The position numbers and the translations under genes were made by a program. Source: Bacteroidales bacterium (GTDB lineage Bacteria; Bacteroidota; Bacteroidia; Bacteroidales; Tenuifilaceae). From it: a stretch of DNA of 64,000 nucleotides. Within the stretch, counting starts at the first letter, position 1. The number at the start of each line of letters is the position of its first letter. The notes below the pieces were generated by a model. It saw only the letters and a program-made list of their open reading frames with translations, searched no databases and had not been told where the DNA came from. This document shows, piece by piece, positions 18,701-26,549 of this stretch. The DNA lies in the NCBI GenBank assembly GCA_020636835.1, contig JACJXC010000008.1, positions 186,001 through 250,000 on the forward strand. The letters are read 5' to 3'.

Positions 18701-19999
18701 TTAGAATTTAAAATCGAGTCCCAGTGCCATAACATACGCTTTATTCGATATATCTACTGGTAGTCCTGTGTTTGACCTGTATTTTATAGTTTTGTCATTC
18801 CAGAATGTGCGGCCAAGAGCCAAATCAATCTGAATGTTGTCGGTTACAGCGTAGCCAGCTCCAATCCCCACGTTCAAATTATCGTACTTTACAGCCTCGT
18901 AGGTGCCCATTTGGGTGTAGTATAGCTCTTGGTCGGAGTAATCGAAGTGGATATACTTGCATCCAGCGCTTAGCTGTAGTTTGGGCAATGCTTGATAGTA
19001 CAATCCCAGTGCAACATGGTAGCAGTCGCCGGCAGTTTTTGACACCTCTTTACCATTCTCGAAGGTACCCCAATCAGCATTTTGTTGAAAGTAGTAGTTG
19101 AAATCCATAGCCGCAGTGATCTTATCGGTGAATCGATACATCGCTCCGGTGTATAGAGCCGCGGGCAGATCTCTGTTGGATTTTTTCCCATCGGGGAATA
19201 GTGTTTTTTCGGTTCCTTTATTGTCTTCAATCTCAAATTCGAGTTTTACCTTGGTCTCGTAGTGGATCGATACGTTTAGCTTGTCGTTAACACTCATGTT
19301 TAGGCCAACTATCCCTCCAAATCCTCTGGCTTTATTCTTGTAATCGATGGAGATCGGGCTGTCTGGTGCTCCAACCAGCGATTCGGCAAGTGTTATGCCT
19401 GCCTTGGTACTATTGTTTGCAATGATGTAGCGTCCTCCAACCGAAAGGCTTAAATTCTCGGTTAGTGCATACGTAAAGTTTGCGGGAATGGCTAGGTAGT
19501 AGGACGATGCCTTAATGGATTGATCCTTTACTGCGGTGTACTGGGTATGGTATAGGGTATTCACTGTGGCAAGTGTGCTATATCCCAGTAGCGTTGTGTT
19601 TACCGATCCGTTGGGGTAATCGGCCGATGCTCCGCCTCCTGTTACATACATACCGCTCGATACTGCCCAATTATTTCTTTTGAATGCAGCGTATAGCGAT
19701 GGCAGTAGGGGGTCGATACCATCCTGTTCGAAACTTTGCTCCCCAGCTCCCAGATTGAATGAGTGTTGAGGTTTGCGGAATAAGGTTTGGTTGTTTAGAC
19801 TCACGTATATCCCATCGTTGAGTTTTGTTAAACCGGCCGGGTTGTAGTTTACTATGTCCGCTCCATCGGTTGCTGCGTTGCGGGCGTTGGCTCTTACCCA
19901 TTTTGCGCTCATGTTGGCCAGGTTATCCATTTGCGCTGTGGCAGTGTTTGGTGCAATGAATACTGCCAGTAGTGCTCCAATTAGTATTAGTCTTTTCAT
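18701..19999 (-). CDS. OmpP1/FadL-family outer membrane transport protein
   Basis: A 432-residue protein with a signal peptide (MKRLILIGALLAVFIAPNTATA) and the FadL signature DIVNYNPAGLTKLNDG just after it. It resembles the protein at 2296-3666 in order and wording (NPAGLTQLADGFYVSLSNQ versus NPAGLTKLNDGIYVSLNNQ), so the two are paralogues, but strand lengths and loops differ. Its end (ALGLDFKF) has the terminal aromatic residue needed for barrel insertion. Presumed role: uptake of hydrophobic substrates across the outer membrane. It appears to be transcribed alone. Confidence 0.87.
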   Translation of the reverse strand: MKRLILIGALLAVFIAPNTATAQMDNLANMSAKWVRANARNAATDGADIVNYNPAGLTKLNDGIYVSLNNQTLFRKPQHSFNLGAGEQSFEQDGIDPLLPSLYAAFKRNNWAVSSGMYVTGGGASADYPNGSVNTTLLGYSTLATVNTLYHTQYTAVKDQSIKASSYYLAIPANFTYALTENLSLSVGGRYIIANNSTKAGITLAESLVGAPDSPISIDYKNKARGFGGIVGLNMSVNDKLNVSIHYETKVKLEFEIEDNKGTEKTLFPDGKKSNRDLPAALYTGAMYRFTDKITAAMDFNYYFQQNADWGTFENGKEVSKTAGDCYHVALGLYYQALPKLQLSAGCKYIHFDYSDQELYYTQMGTYEAVKYDNLNVGIGAGYAVTDNIQIDLALGRTFWNDKTIKYRSNTGLPVDISNKAYVMALGLDFKF

Positions 20000-20098
20000 C
20001 TAATTAATTGTTGTTTATATTAGTATTTAGTTGATATATATGGTTATCCGATTCGTTGTTACTTGCAGGAGTGGTTTCTGAGTTGGATGTGAAATTAT

Positions 20099-20134
20099 AA
20101 AAAAAAATGATAAAGGTGATATTAATCACCTTTA
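20099..20134 (-). terminator. Rho-independent terminator of the DUF2797 gene
   Basis: TAAAGGTGAT and ATCACCTTTA form a 10-base stem with a 4-base loop. In the leftward direction it is followed by a run of T, 28 bases past the stop of the DUF2797 gene. Confidence 0.8.
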
Positions 20135-20161
20135 AATTGTCGATCTGTTCATTCCTTGTGG

Positions 20162-20971
20162 TTATGAGTGCAGAGTAATTAAGTAGCCCGAGTGGTTGCG
20201 CACGTTAAATACAGTACCTCCTTCGAATATTAGGTATTGACCCTTAATCCCGGAAAGCACACCTTCAATTACCGGCTCCTTGTCGAGATTGTACGATTTT
20301 ATCTTTACAGGGTATTGGGTTATGGGGAACTGTATTGTATATAAGTTATCGGTTTCGGGTGTGAATGGTAGATTTTTTCCCTGTATAAAATTTAGCGCTT
20401 TTATCTTTTCGTTTTGTAGGTTAGTATTTCCTATCGCTAATCCCTTTAGCATTTGTTGCCATGGTGTTTTGTCGGCAAATATTTTTTTTAGTTCAACCTC
20501 AATTTGGCCAGCTTCAAAACGGTTTTGGGTATGGCAAATTTTTATGGCCTCCGTTGCGCCTTGGTCTATCCAACGGGTAGGGATTTGATGATGGCGGGTT
20601 ACACCCACTTTTAATCCGCCGGACCATGCAAGGTACACGTAGTGCTTTATTAGGCATTGCTCTTTGGCATACTCCATGTCGCGGGCTATTCCCTCGTGGG
20701 CGCGGCAAAGCTCGGGTCGAATAACGCACTCCTCTGCTTCGGGGGCATTCATGAAGCAAGGGTAGCAGAAGCCCTGCCCAAACGATTTGTTTGTTTTACG
20801 TCCACACTTTATGCAGTAAATTTGATGCTGATATTCGAGTTTGATTTTAAACCCAATTAGCTCGTTCATTGGAATTTTCTTGTCGCCCAGGGAAAGGGTG
20901 TAGAGTGGTTTTATTTCGAACTCGCCGTTCGAGTTTTCGGTTTCCATTTTTCGAAGTATGCCTGTTTCCAT
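20162..20971 (-). CDS. DUF2797 family protein with zinc-binding cysteines
   Basis: A 269-residue protein (an in-frame ATG at 20947 would shorten it by 8). It has a four-cysteine cluster, C53-x2-C56 and C69-x2-C72, followed by C82, C89 and H92, so one or two metal sites are likely. Residues 111-126 read YVYLAWSGGLKVGVTR, a pattern like the GIY-YIG nuclease core, followed by a conserved-looking RWIDQGA. I recognise it as DUF2797; no function is established. The nuclease resemblance is my inference from the pattern and catalytic residues have not been confirmed. It is monocistronic with a terminator. Confidence 0.75.
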   Translation of the reverse strand: METGILRKMETENSNGEFEIKPLYTLSLGDKKIPMNELIGFKIKLEYQHQIYCIKCGRKTNKSFGQGFCYPCFMNAPEAEECVIRPELCRAHEGIARDMEYAKEQCLIKHYVYLAWSGGLKVGVTRHHQIPTRWIDQGATEAIKICHTQNRFEAGQIEVELKKIFADKTPWQQMLKGLAIGNTNLQNEKIKALNFIQGKNLPFTPETDNLYTIQFPITQYPVKIKSYNLDKEPVIEGVLSGIKGQYLIFEGGTVFNVRNHSGYLITLHS

Positions 20972-21096
20972 AGTAAATTTTGTGTTATTGCAATCAACAT
21001 GAAGTCCTAAATATACCTGTTTTTGTCTATTGTTCGACTAGCATTGTGTCCCTTTATTTATCGGTGTTTAAATTTTTTTAACGTTATCTCTTCGTT

Positions 21097-21129
21097 TTTT
21101 TACTACTATGCATGGCATGGTAGTAAAAA
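21097..21129. promoter_or_regulatory. Palindrome, possible operator
   Basis: TTTTTACTACTATGC and GCATGGTAGTAAAAA are inverted repeats of 15 bases with one mismatch, separated by three bases. The right arm ends 7 bases before a TATATTTG -7 box, so a bound protein would cover the -33 region. As an RNA it could instead act as a terminator in either direction because both arms carry T/A runs. Confidence 0.55.
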
Positions 21130-21136
21130 TAATTAT

Positions 21137-21144
21137 TATATTTG
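21137..21144 (+). promoter_or_regulatory. Candidate -7 box for the pspC-padR-pspC transcript
   Basis: TATATTTG fits the TAnnTTTG consensus. No clean TTTG lies at the -33 position, which is occupied by the palindrome, so this may be a regulated promoter. A transcript from here would have a leader of about 365 bases. Confidence 0.4.
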
Positions 21145-21323
21145 TATTGTTACATTACCTTATTTCGCATAGTATAGTGCGCTTGGTTGTTCTGGTTTTT
21201 TGTAATAATTGGATCGAAGATGGATTCTATAAATGGCAGTAAAGAAGAATTGTCTGTCTGGTAGTTTATTCCAAACGCAATAATTTATTGATAATATGAT
21301 ACATAATAATTCTAAACATACGA

Positions 21324-21440
21324 AACACCCATGCAAGAAAGTTTGCATAACCGAGCGCTTTATGCAAGTTCACCGAAGGTAAGCACTGATGAACAACCGA
21401 GTGCTTCTTACCAGCTCGGTGGATCCAAAATATGGGTGTT
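21324..21440 (+). ncRNA. Strongly structured RNA element upstream of pspC
   Basis: Outer arms AACACCCAT (21324-21332) and ATGGGTGTT (21432-21440) are perfect complements. Inside are ATGCAA/TTGCAT (21331-21348, slightly overlapping the outer arm), ACCGAGC/GCTCGGT (21350-21356 with 21414-21420) and, nested in that, GGTAAGCACT (21378-21387) pairing with AGTGC and TTACC further on. This many nested perfect stems in about 120 bases is hard to explain by chance. It may be a cis-regulatory leader or a separate small RNA; I could not match it to a known riboswitch. Confidence 0.5.
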
Positions 21441-21448
21441 CCATCTGC
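21433..21448 (+). repeat. 16-base motif shared by both pspC upstream regions, copy 1
   Basis: TGGGTGTTCCATCTGC matches the copy at 22472-22487 in 15 of 16 positions. It overlaps the closing arm of the structured element and lies 67 bases before the first pspC start. Confidence 0.6.
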
Positions 21449-21515
21449 TCAATAAAGACTGTTAAACTCGAAAATGTAAAGCATTAATAACTATCTAACT
21501 AAATATTTTGTACGG

Positions 21516-22076
21516 ATGAAAAAAACTATTTCGGTAAATCTAAGTGGAAGCATTTTTATACTTGATGATGATGCCTATCAGGTACTCGACGAGTACCTTA
21601 AGCAACTCGATCGGCATTTTGCTTCAGTGGAAGGTAAACAGGAAATCCTTGCCGATATCGAAGCGCGTATTGCAGAGCATCTGAAAGCCGCTATTCGTGT
21701 CGACAACCAGGTTGTAAGTGTTGATGAGATCCGTCGTATTGTCGGAGTTATGGGCTATCCCAATGACATTGACGATACTACTGTTGATGCTTCATATAAT
21801 CAATCTTCGAGGAGTTACCGTAGGCTGTACCGCGACTTGGATAGTAAGGTTTTAGGCGGTGTTTGCTCTGGTATAGGCCATTACTGGAGGGTTGAGCCTG
21901 TGTTGTTCCGGATAATCTTTGTACTTACCCTGTTTTGGGGTGGACTCGGGCTGCTCATATACCTTGTACTGTGGATTGTAGTGCCACCAGCCCTGACTGC
22001 CTCGCAAAAACTTGAGATGCAAGGTGAGTCGGTTAATGCCGAGAATATTGGAAAATCGTTCGATAATAAAAAGTAG
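21516..22076 (+). CDS. PspC domain protein, short form
   Basis: A 186-residue protein. Residues 1-90 form a soluble N-terminal domain (MKKTISVNLSGSIFILDDDAY at the start, then EILADIEARIAEHL) that is shared with the protein at 22509. The PspC domain follows at about 100-160: RRLYRDLDSKVLGGVCSGIG, then a long hydrophobic segment (LFRIIFVLTLFWGGLGLLIY). PspC proteins sense envelope stress or act as small inner membrane regulators in the phage-shock response. It is the first gene of a pspC-padR-pspC cluster, five bases before padR. Confidence 0.85.
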   Translation: MKKTISVNLSGSIFILDDDAYQVLDEYLKQLDRHFASVEGKQEILADIEARIAEHLKAAIRVDNQVVSVDEIRRIVGVMGYPNDIDDTTVDASYNQSSRSYRRLYRDLDSKVLGGVCSGIGHYWRVEPVLFRIIFVLTLFWGGLGLLIYLVLWIVVPPALTASQKLEMQGESVNAENIGKSFDNKK

Positions 22077-22081
22077 ATGTT

Positions 22082-22408
22082 ATGGAAATTGAGAATGCAA
22101 AAGCGCAAATGCGAAAGGGAGTTTTGGAGTTGTGCATACTGTCGGTTTTGTCGCGAGGCGATGCCTATGCCAATGACCTGATCACCCGCCTTAAGGAGGC
22201 GAAAATGATAGTTGTTGAGGGAACCCTCTACCCGCTTTTAACCCGGCAGAAGAATGCGGGTTTGCTCAGCTACCGCTGGGAGGAATCGCCCCAGGGACCA
22301 CCCCGAAAGTACTACTCGCTCACCGATCAGGGTCGCAGTTACCTTGCCGATTTGCTCGATGGCTGGGACGAGTTGGTAACCACGGTTCAAACCATTCGCA
22401 ATAACTAA
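22082..22408 (+). CDS. PadR family transcriptional regulator
   Basis: A 108-residue winged-helix protein that matches short PadR proteins: MRKGVLELCILSVLSRGDAYANDL at the recognition-helix end, EGTLYPLLTRQKNAGLL and the wing GPPRKYYSLTDQG. PadR proteins are dimeric repressors that often control a neighbouring membrane gene. Placed between two pspC genes with five bases to the first, it most likely autoregulates this cluster, in the way many padR-pspC pairs are arranged in Bacteroidota. The ligand or signal is unknown. Confidence 0.88.
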   Translation: MEIENAKAQMRKGVLELCILSVLSRGDAYANDLITRLKEAKMIVVEGTLYPLLTRQKNAGLLSYRWEESPQGPPRKYYSLTDQGRSYLADLLDGWDELVTTVQTIRNN

Positions 22409-22471
22409 ACTATTTGTGCAAACGGTGCATCCCCTGTAATTTGATCGTTGTAAATTCGAAACGCTATTCTT

Positions 22472-22487
22472 TGGATGTTCCATCTGC
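22472..22487 (+). repeat. 16-base motif shared by both pspC upstream regions, copy 2
   Basis: TGGATGTTCCATCTGC, 21 bases before the second pspC start. Its core GATG-TTC-CATC is an interrupted palindrome, the sort of site a dimeric repressor could bind. Confidence 0.6.
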
Positions 22488-22508
22488 ACTTAAAAAAATA
22501 CGATAGAT

Positions 22509-24074
22509 ATGAAAAGAACAGTTAAGGCTAATATTGGTGGGTTTTCCTACAATTTGGATGAGGATGCCTACGAAAAACTCAACGGATATATCGATGAGCT
22601 TAGGGCTCGCTTGGGGGCTGGTACAGAGGCGTCCGAAATAATTAGTGATATCGAAGAACGCATTTCCGAGCTACTGGCCGAACGGTTGGCTGGGCAAAGT
22701 GTGGTTTCGCTTCAAATGGTGGAGGAGCTGCTGATACAGCTCGGGAATCCCGATGAGATTGGTGGCGATGGTCGCAACTCCGCTAGGGTTAGCTCCAGCA
22801 AACCGTTGCGTCGGTTGTATCGCGATCCCGAGAACGCTATTATAGGCGGTGTGTGCTCTGGTTTGGCTGAGTACTTTGCGGTTGATCCCATTGTTATCCG
22901 TTTGGTGTTTATCCTTCTATTTTTTGCCAAGGGCTTTGGGCTTCTTCTATACTTAGTGCTTTGGGTTGCTACCCATAAAGCGGTTACTCCCAAGCAAAAA
23001 CTCGAGATGAGGGGCGAACCAGTAACACTATCGAATATTGGCAGTAGTATTAAGGAGGAGATGAGGGCGGCCTCGGTTAATATACATAGTGCTAAGCCCC
23101 AGAACTTCCTGCAGCAGTTATTTGCCATTCTTGGACAAATTGCCTACTACTCTCTTAAAGTGCTACTCGTTATAATTAAAGTAATTGCTTTTACACTCGG
23201 GGGAGTGGTGCTTTTATCCACCGTTTTTGCATTCCTTGTTATAATTGGGACTCTCTTTTTCGGCGAATTCCTGTTTAGATGGGTGTCTCCAGAATTCGGA
23301 CACTTTTCGGTTAGCGAGTTTTTAACCTCAATTTTCGACATTAGTAGTAGTTTATGGGTAACCATTCCTGTTTTCCTGATTCTTATCATTCCTGTTGTGG
23401 CGCTTATTTACGCTGGTGTTCGTATTTTATTCCGATTTAAGGCGCGCGATGGTCTAATTGGGTTGGTTGCCGCATTGGTTTGGGTTGCTGCTGTGGTAAC
23501 ATTGGCCTTTACTGTGTTTATGCAGGTTAAAAGTTTAACCATTAAGGAAAGTTCTGTTACCACCTATTCGCTAGAGTCGCCTCTTAAATCGAAGACACTT
23601 ATCTTTAAGTCATACCCAGTGGATGATAATACCAGTCAGTGCGATACCTGTATTAATTACACCTTTTTTGATCTGTCGCTTACTTCTGTTAATGGACAGA
23701 GCTATATCTCTGGTAAGCCTGAGGTTATAATTGAGCAGTCCGACGATACTGAGCCTAGTATTGTACTAATCCGGAGGGCTCGTGGGGCTAGTAAACTATT
23801 GGCAAAACAGAACGCTTCGCAGATACTTTACAGCTGCTCTGTTCGCGACTCGTTGGTTGTTTTTGATCCGGTTTACGCATTGCCCAACGGCACTAAATGG
23901 AAGAATCAGGATGTCTCGGTTGTAGTTAATATGCCCGAGGGGTGCCGTGTTTACCTCGATTCTTCTATGGCTGATGTGTTGGGTAGTAAACAGCCCTTCT
24001 GCAACCTCTGGCCCGATGAGATGGTCGGTAAAACCTGGGTTATGACTAAGAATGGGTTGCGCGTAAAACACTAA
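22509..24074 (+). CDS. PspC domain protein, long multi-membrane-segment form
   Basis: A 521-residue protein. Residues 1-95 are homologous to the N-terminus of the short PspC protein (ANIGGFSYNLDEDAYEKL, IISDIEERISELL). The PspC domain is at about 98-160 (RRLYRDPENAIIGGVCSGLA followed by a hydrophobic segment). Further hydrophobic segments lie at about 215-265, 280-305 and 320-345, and the last 170 residues form a soluble, probably extracytoplasmic domain with four cysteines. Gene duplication and fusion of extra domains explain the pair of PspC proteins. It is 100 bases after padR and probably in the same transcript, with a possible own start site. Confidence 0.83.
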   Translation: MKRTVKANIGGFSYNLDEDAYEKLNGYIDELRARLGAGTEASEIISDIEERISELLAERLAGQSVVSLQMVEELLIQLGNPDEIGGDGRNSARVSSSKPLRRLYRDPENAIIGGVCSGLAEYFAVDPIVIRLVFILLFFAKGFGLLLYLVLWVATHKAVTPKQKLEMRGEPVTLSNIGSSIKEEMRAASVNIHSAKPQNFLQQLFAILGQIAYYSLKVLLVIIKVIAFTLGGVVLLSTVFAFLVIIGTLFFGEFLFRWVSPEFGHFSVSEFLTSIFDISSSLWVTIPVFLILIIPVVALIYAGVRILFRFKARDGLIGLVAALVWVAAVVTLAFTVFMQVKSLTIKESSVTTYSLESPLKSKTLIFKSYPVDDNTSQCDTCINYTFFDLSLTSVNGQSYISGKPEVIIEQSDDTEPSIVLIRRARGASKLLAKQNASQILYSCSVRDSLVVFDPVYALPNGTKWKNQDVSVVVNMPEGCRVYLDSSMADVLGSKQPFCNLWPDEMVGKTWVMTKNGLRVKH

Positions 24075-24097
24075 TTTTTCAAAAAAATAAAATTTGG

Positions 24098-24128
24098 TTT
24101 GCATAATGAAAAAATAGTATTACTTTTG
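24098..24128 (+). promoter_or_regulatory. Promoter of tRNA-Gln
   Basis: TTTG (24098-24101), 19 bases, TACTTTTG (24121-24128): a near-perfect Bacteroidota promoter, 27 bases before the tRNA. Confidence 0.75.
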
Positions 24129-24155
24129 CCCTGCTTTTGCGAAAGCAAGTAGGCT

Positions 24156-24226
24156 TGACCTATGGTGTAGTGGTAGCACAGCAGATTTTGGTTCTGTTAG
24201 CCTAGGTTCGAATCCTGGTAGGTCAA
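24156..24226 (+). tRNA. tRNA-Gln (anticodon TTG)
   Basis: A 71-base cloverleaf with acceptor arms TGACCTA/TAGGTCA and discriminator A. The anticodon loop is TTTTGGT with anticodon TTG, and the T loop is GGTTCGAATCC. CCA is not encoded. The gene has its own promoter upstream and a terminator downstream. Confidence 0.95.
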
Positions 24227-24238
24227 CTTAAAAAAATA

Positions 24239-24278
24239 ACGCCCTTGTTAATCAAACGATTGCAGGGGCGTTTTTTTT
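24239..24278 (+). terminator. Terminator after tRNA-Gln
   Basis: ACGCCCTTG pairs with CAGGGGCGT (one mismatch), followed by a run of eight T. Confidence 0.8.
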
Positions 24279-24321
24279 GTGTATGAATTGGTGTGAAGGA
24301 GGGTTGTTTAGGTATAGATGC

Positions 24322-24353
24322 AAAAAAACCTCGTATTTCTACGAGGTTTTTTT
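24322..24353 (-). terminator. Terminator after tRNA-Phe
   Basis: AACCTCGTA and TACGAGGTT form a 9-base stem with a 4-base loop flanked by A and T runs, so it works in both directions. Confidence 0.85.
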
Positions 24354-24354
24354 G

Positions 24355-24427
24355 TGGTGCCACCAGGAATCGAACCGGGGACACAAGGATTTTCAGTCCT
24401 TTGCTCTACCAACTGAGCTATGGCACC
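24355..24427 (-). tRNA. tRNA-Phe (anticodon GAA)
   Basis: A 73-base cloverleaf on the reverse strand: acceptor arm GGTGCCA/TGGCACC with discriminator A, D arm AGCTCAGTTGGTAGAGC, anticodon loop CTGAAAA with anticodon GAA, T loop GGTTCGAATCC. CCA is not encoded. It converges on tRNA-Gln, and each tRNA has its own terminator. Confidence 0.95.
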
Positions 24428-24444
24428 AGCACTGTAATGCGGTG

Positions 24445-24475
24445 CAAATATATATGTTTTTTTGTTTCCTCCAAA
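24445..24475 (-). promoter_or_regulatory. Promoter of tRNA-Phe
   Basis: On the reverse strand, TTTG (24475-24472), 19 bases, TATATTTG (24452-24445), 17 bases before the tRNA. Confidence 0.75.
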
Positions 24476-24611
24476 ATCTATATTTCTATTTTGAGTAAAA
24501 TATTTTTACCCTTCCTGACATTTGCTTAAAAATGAAAGTTTTAGTCAAAAAAAGTGGTCCTATAATTTGTGTCTTGCTTACAATTGAATAGCTTTGTGGC
24601 TTTGCTTTACC

Positions 24612-25832
24612 ATGGATTTTGAACTGCACACATTACATAATGGGATACGGGTTGCTCACCGGCGGACTAATTCGCCTGTGGCTTACTGCTGCATAATGGT
24701 TAATGCAGGAACCCGCGATGAGTTGGATTACGAGCACGGCATGGCACATTTCATTGAGCATGTCATTTTTAAGGGTACAAAAAAGCGTAAGGCTTACCAT
24801 ATTATGAGTCGTCTCGAGGATGTGGGAGGCGAACTTAATGCCTATACCACCAAGGAGGAAACCGTGGTGCATGCTACTTTCCTTAAGGGCGATTATGCCC
24901 GAGCTGTTGAGTTGATTTCGGATATCGTTTTCCGGTCAACCTTCCCCGAACGGGAGATTGTAAAGGAGAAGGATGTGATTGTGGATGAAATTAATTCGTA
25001 CCGCGATAGCCCCTCGGAGCTCATCTTCGACGATTTTGAGGATTTAGTATATGCCGGGCACTCGTTTGGGCGCAATATTCTTGGTACAAAGCGTCACCTT
25101 AAGAGTTTTACCCGTAAGCATATCACCGATTTTATTGCCCGCAATTACTGCACCGATCAGATGATCTTCTGTTCTGTGGGCGATGTCCTCTTTAGCCGGG
25201 TTGTTAAAATGGCTGAACGGAATCTCGGTTGGGTGGCGCCCAACTATAGGGTTATTCCCCGTGTTTCGCTACCGCATTATCAGCCCAGAACTAAAACTGT
25301 GAGTAAGTCAACTTATCAGACGCACTGCGTTATGGGTACTGTGGCTTACGATTTGCAAGATCCCAAGCGCATTAGCATGTATTTACTCAACAACATACTG
25401 GGTGGGCCGGGATCCAATTCGCGTCTCAATCTGGCACTGCGCGAGAAGCATGGCTATGCCTACAATGTGGAATCGAACTATACCCCTTATACCGACACAG
25501 GGCTCTTTACCATTTATTTTGGCACCGATAAGGATAATCTGGAAAAGGCTCATGGCGTTGTGCTAAAGGAAATTAACCGAATCCGCGATCAGCGGTTGGG
25601 AGTTATGCAGCTCTCGAAAGCCAAACGGCAGCTTATTGGGCAAATGGCCATTTCGGCCGAGAGTAGCGAAAATTTAATGCTGTCGGCTGCCAAAAGTTAT
25701 CTGGTTTACTCTCAGCCCGACGATTTGTCCGTGTTATTCCGGCAGATCGAGAATGTTTCGGCTTCGGACATTATGAGCGTTGCCAACGAGGTTATTGCCC
25801 CCAGCCTTCTATCCACTTTAATTTTTAGGTAG
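24612..25832 (+). CDS. M16 family zinc peptidase (insulinase/MPP-like)
   Basis: A 406-residue protein starting at the ATG at 24612, since an in-frame upstream start adds six residues of no value. The inverted zinc motif HxxEH is H46-F-I-E49-H50 in GMAHFIEHVIFKG, with the third ligand expected about 75 residues later in the EIVKEKDVIVDEI region (about 115-128). The C-terminal half has the M16 pattern with LREKHGYAYNVES, the conserved R/Y pair that closes on substrate. No signal peptide, so a cytoplasmic or T9SS-independent peptidase similar to processing peptidase beta-like bacterial enzymes. It is followed after three bases by the methyltransferase gene. Confidence 0.9.
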   Translation: MDFELHTLHNGIRVAHRRTNSPVAYCCIMVNAGTRDELDYEHGMAHFIEHVIFKGTKKRKAYHIMSRLEDVGGELNAYTTKEETVVHATFLKGDYARAVELISDIVFRSTFPEREIVKEKDVIVDEINSYRDSPSELIFDDFEDLVYAGHSFGRNILGTKRHLKSFTRKHITDFIARNYCTDQMIFCSVGDVLFSRVVKMAERNLGWVAPNYRVIPRVSLPHYQPRTKTVSKSTYQTHCVMGTVAYDLQDPKRISMYLLNNILGGPGSNSRLNLALREKHGYAYNVESNYTPYTDTGLFTIYFGTDKDNLEKAHGVVLKEINRIRDQRLGVMQLSKAKRQLIGQMAISAESSENLMLSAAKSYLVYSQPDDLSVLFRQIENVSASDIMSVANEVIAPSLLSTLIFR

Positions 25833-25835
25833 ATT

Positions 25836-26474
25836 ATGACCCGATTGGACAATAATATGGAGCAGTACCTCGCCCAACATACCACTCCGCTTGCCGAAGT
25901 TCTGCAAGATTTGACCCGTCATACCAATCTTATAACTTATAACCCGAGAATGCTCAGCGGCCCGTCGCAGGGCAAATTACTCGAGTTTATTTGCCGGATG
26001 GTTAAACCCGCAAGGGTGCTTGAGATTGGTGCATTTACTGGGTTTTCAACTATTTGTATGGCTGGTGCAATTCCCGATACCTCGGTAGTTGATACCATAG
26101 AGGTGAACGACGAGTTGGAGGATACCATCTTGGATTATGTGGGTAGAGCTGGTTTGTCGCATAAGGTGAATCTCTATTTAGGCGATGCCTGTGGCGTTAT
26201 CCCCACGCTTAATCAAACTTACGATCTGGTTTTTATCGATGGCGATAAACGGGAATACCCACAGTATTACAATTTAGTATTTCCATTGGTGCGTTCTGGT
26301 GGTTATATTTTAGCCGATAATGTGTTATGGAGTGGAAAGGTACTCGATAAAAATGCGACAGATTTGCACACCCAGTCTATTGTGGCTTTCAATAGCGTGG
26401 TGCAGCAGGATACGAGGGTCGAAAATGTACTACTTCCTATCCGCGATGGATTAATGTTAATACGCAAGCTTTAA
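25836..26474 (+). CDS. SAM-dependent O-methyltransferase (class I, family 3)
   Basis: A 212-residue protein with the SAM-binding loop VLEIGAFTGFSTICMA (about residues 61-76), the acidic residue after the second strand in DTIEVNDELE, and the metal-binding aspartate region DLVFIDGDKREYPQYY. These match the caffeoyl-CoA/catechol O-methyltransferase-like family. The substrate is not deducible. It lies three bases after the M16 peptidase gene, a pairing common in Bacteroidota. Confidence 0.88.
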   Translation: MTRLDNNMEQYLAQHTTPLAEVLQDLTRHTNLITYNPRMLSGPSQGKLLEFICRMVKPARVLEIGAFTGFSTICMAGAIPDTSVVDTIEVNDELEDTILDYVGRAGLSHKVNLYLGDACGVIPTLNQTYDLVFIDGDKREYPQYYNLVFPLVRSGGYILADNVLWSGKVLDKNATDLHTQSIVAFNSVVQQDTRVENVLLPIRDGLMLIRKL

Positions 26475-26549
26475 ATTTTTTAACAATTATTAAACTTCGT
26501 ATATTTTTTTTGCATATATTCGTGAACAACAACAGTAACAATTATTTAT

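Larger units (their letters stand above)
20972..21515. other. Regulatory region with palindrome, promoter and structured leader
   Basis: This 544-base noncoding stretch between the divergent DUF2797 and pspC genes holds a 15-base palindrome (21097-21129), a TATATTTG promoter box just after it (21137-21144) and a sequence with several mutually compatible stems (21324-21440). I see no plausible protein-coding frame. Confidence 0.6.

Noticed and set aside
21324..21440. Structured element as a bacterial signal recognition particle RNA
   Set aside because: The segment CACCGAAGGTAAGCA faintly recalls the conserved SRP tip, but the tetraloop and the neighbouring internal loop do not match, and the extra hairpin near the base does not fit a single rod.
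21324..21440. Structured element as a cobalamin or other known riboswitch
   Set aside because: Only short matches (AGCACTG) to the B12 box; the other required segments are missing and the downstream genes have no link to cobalamin.
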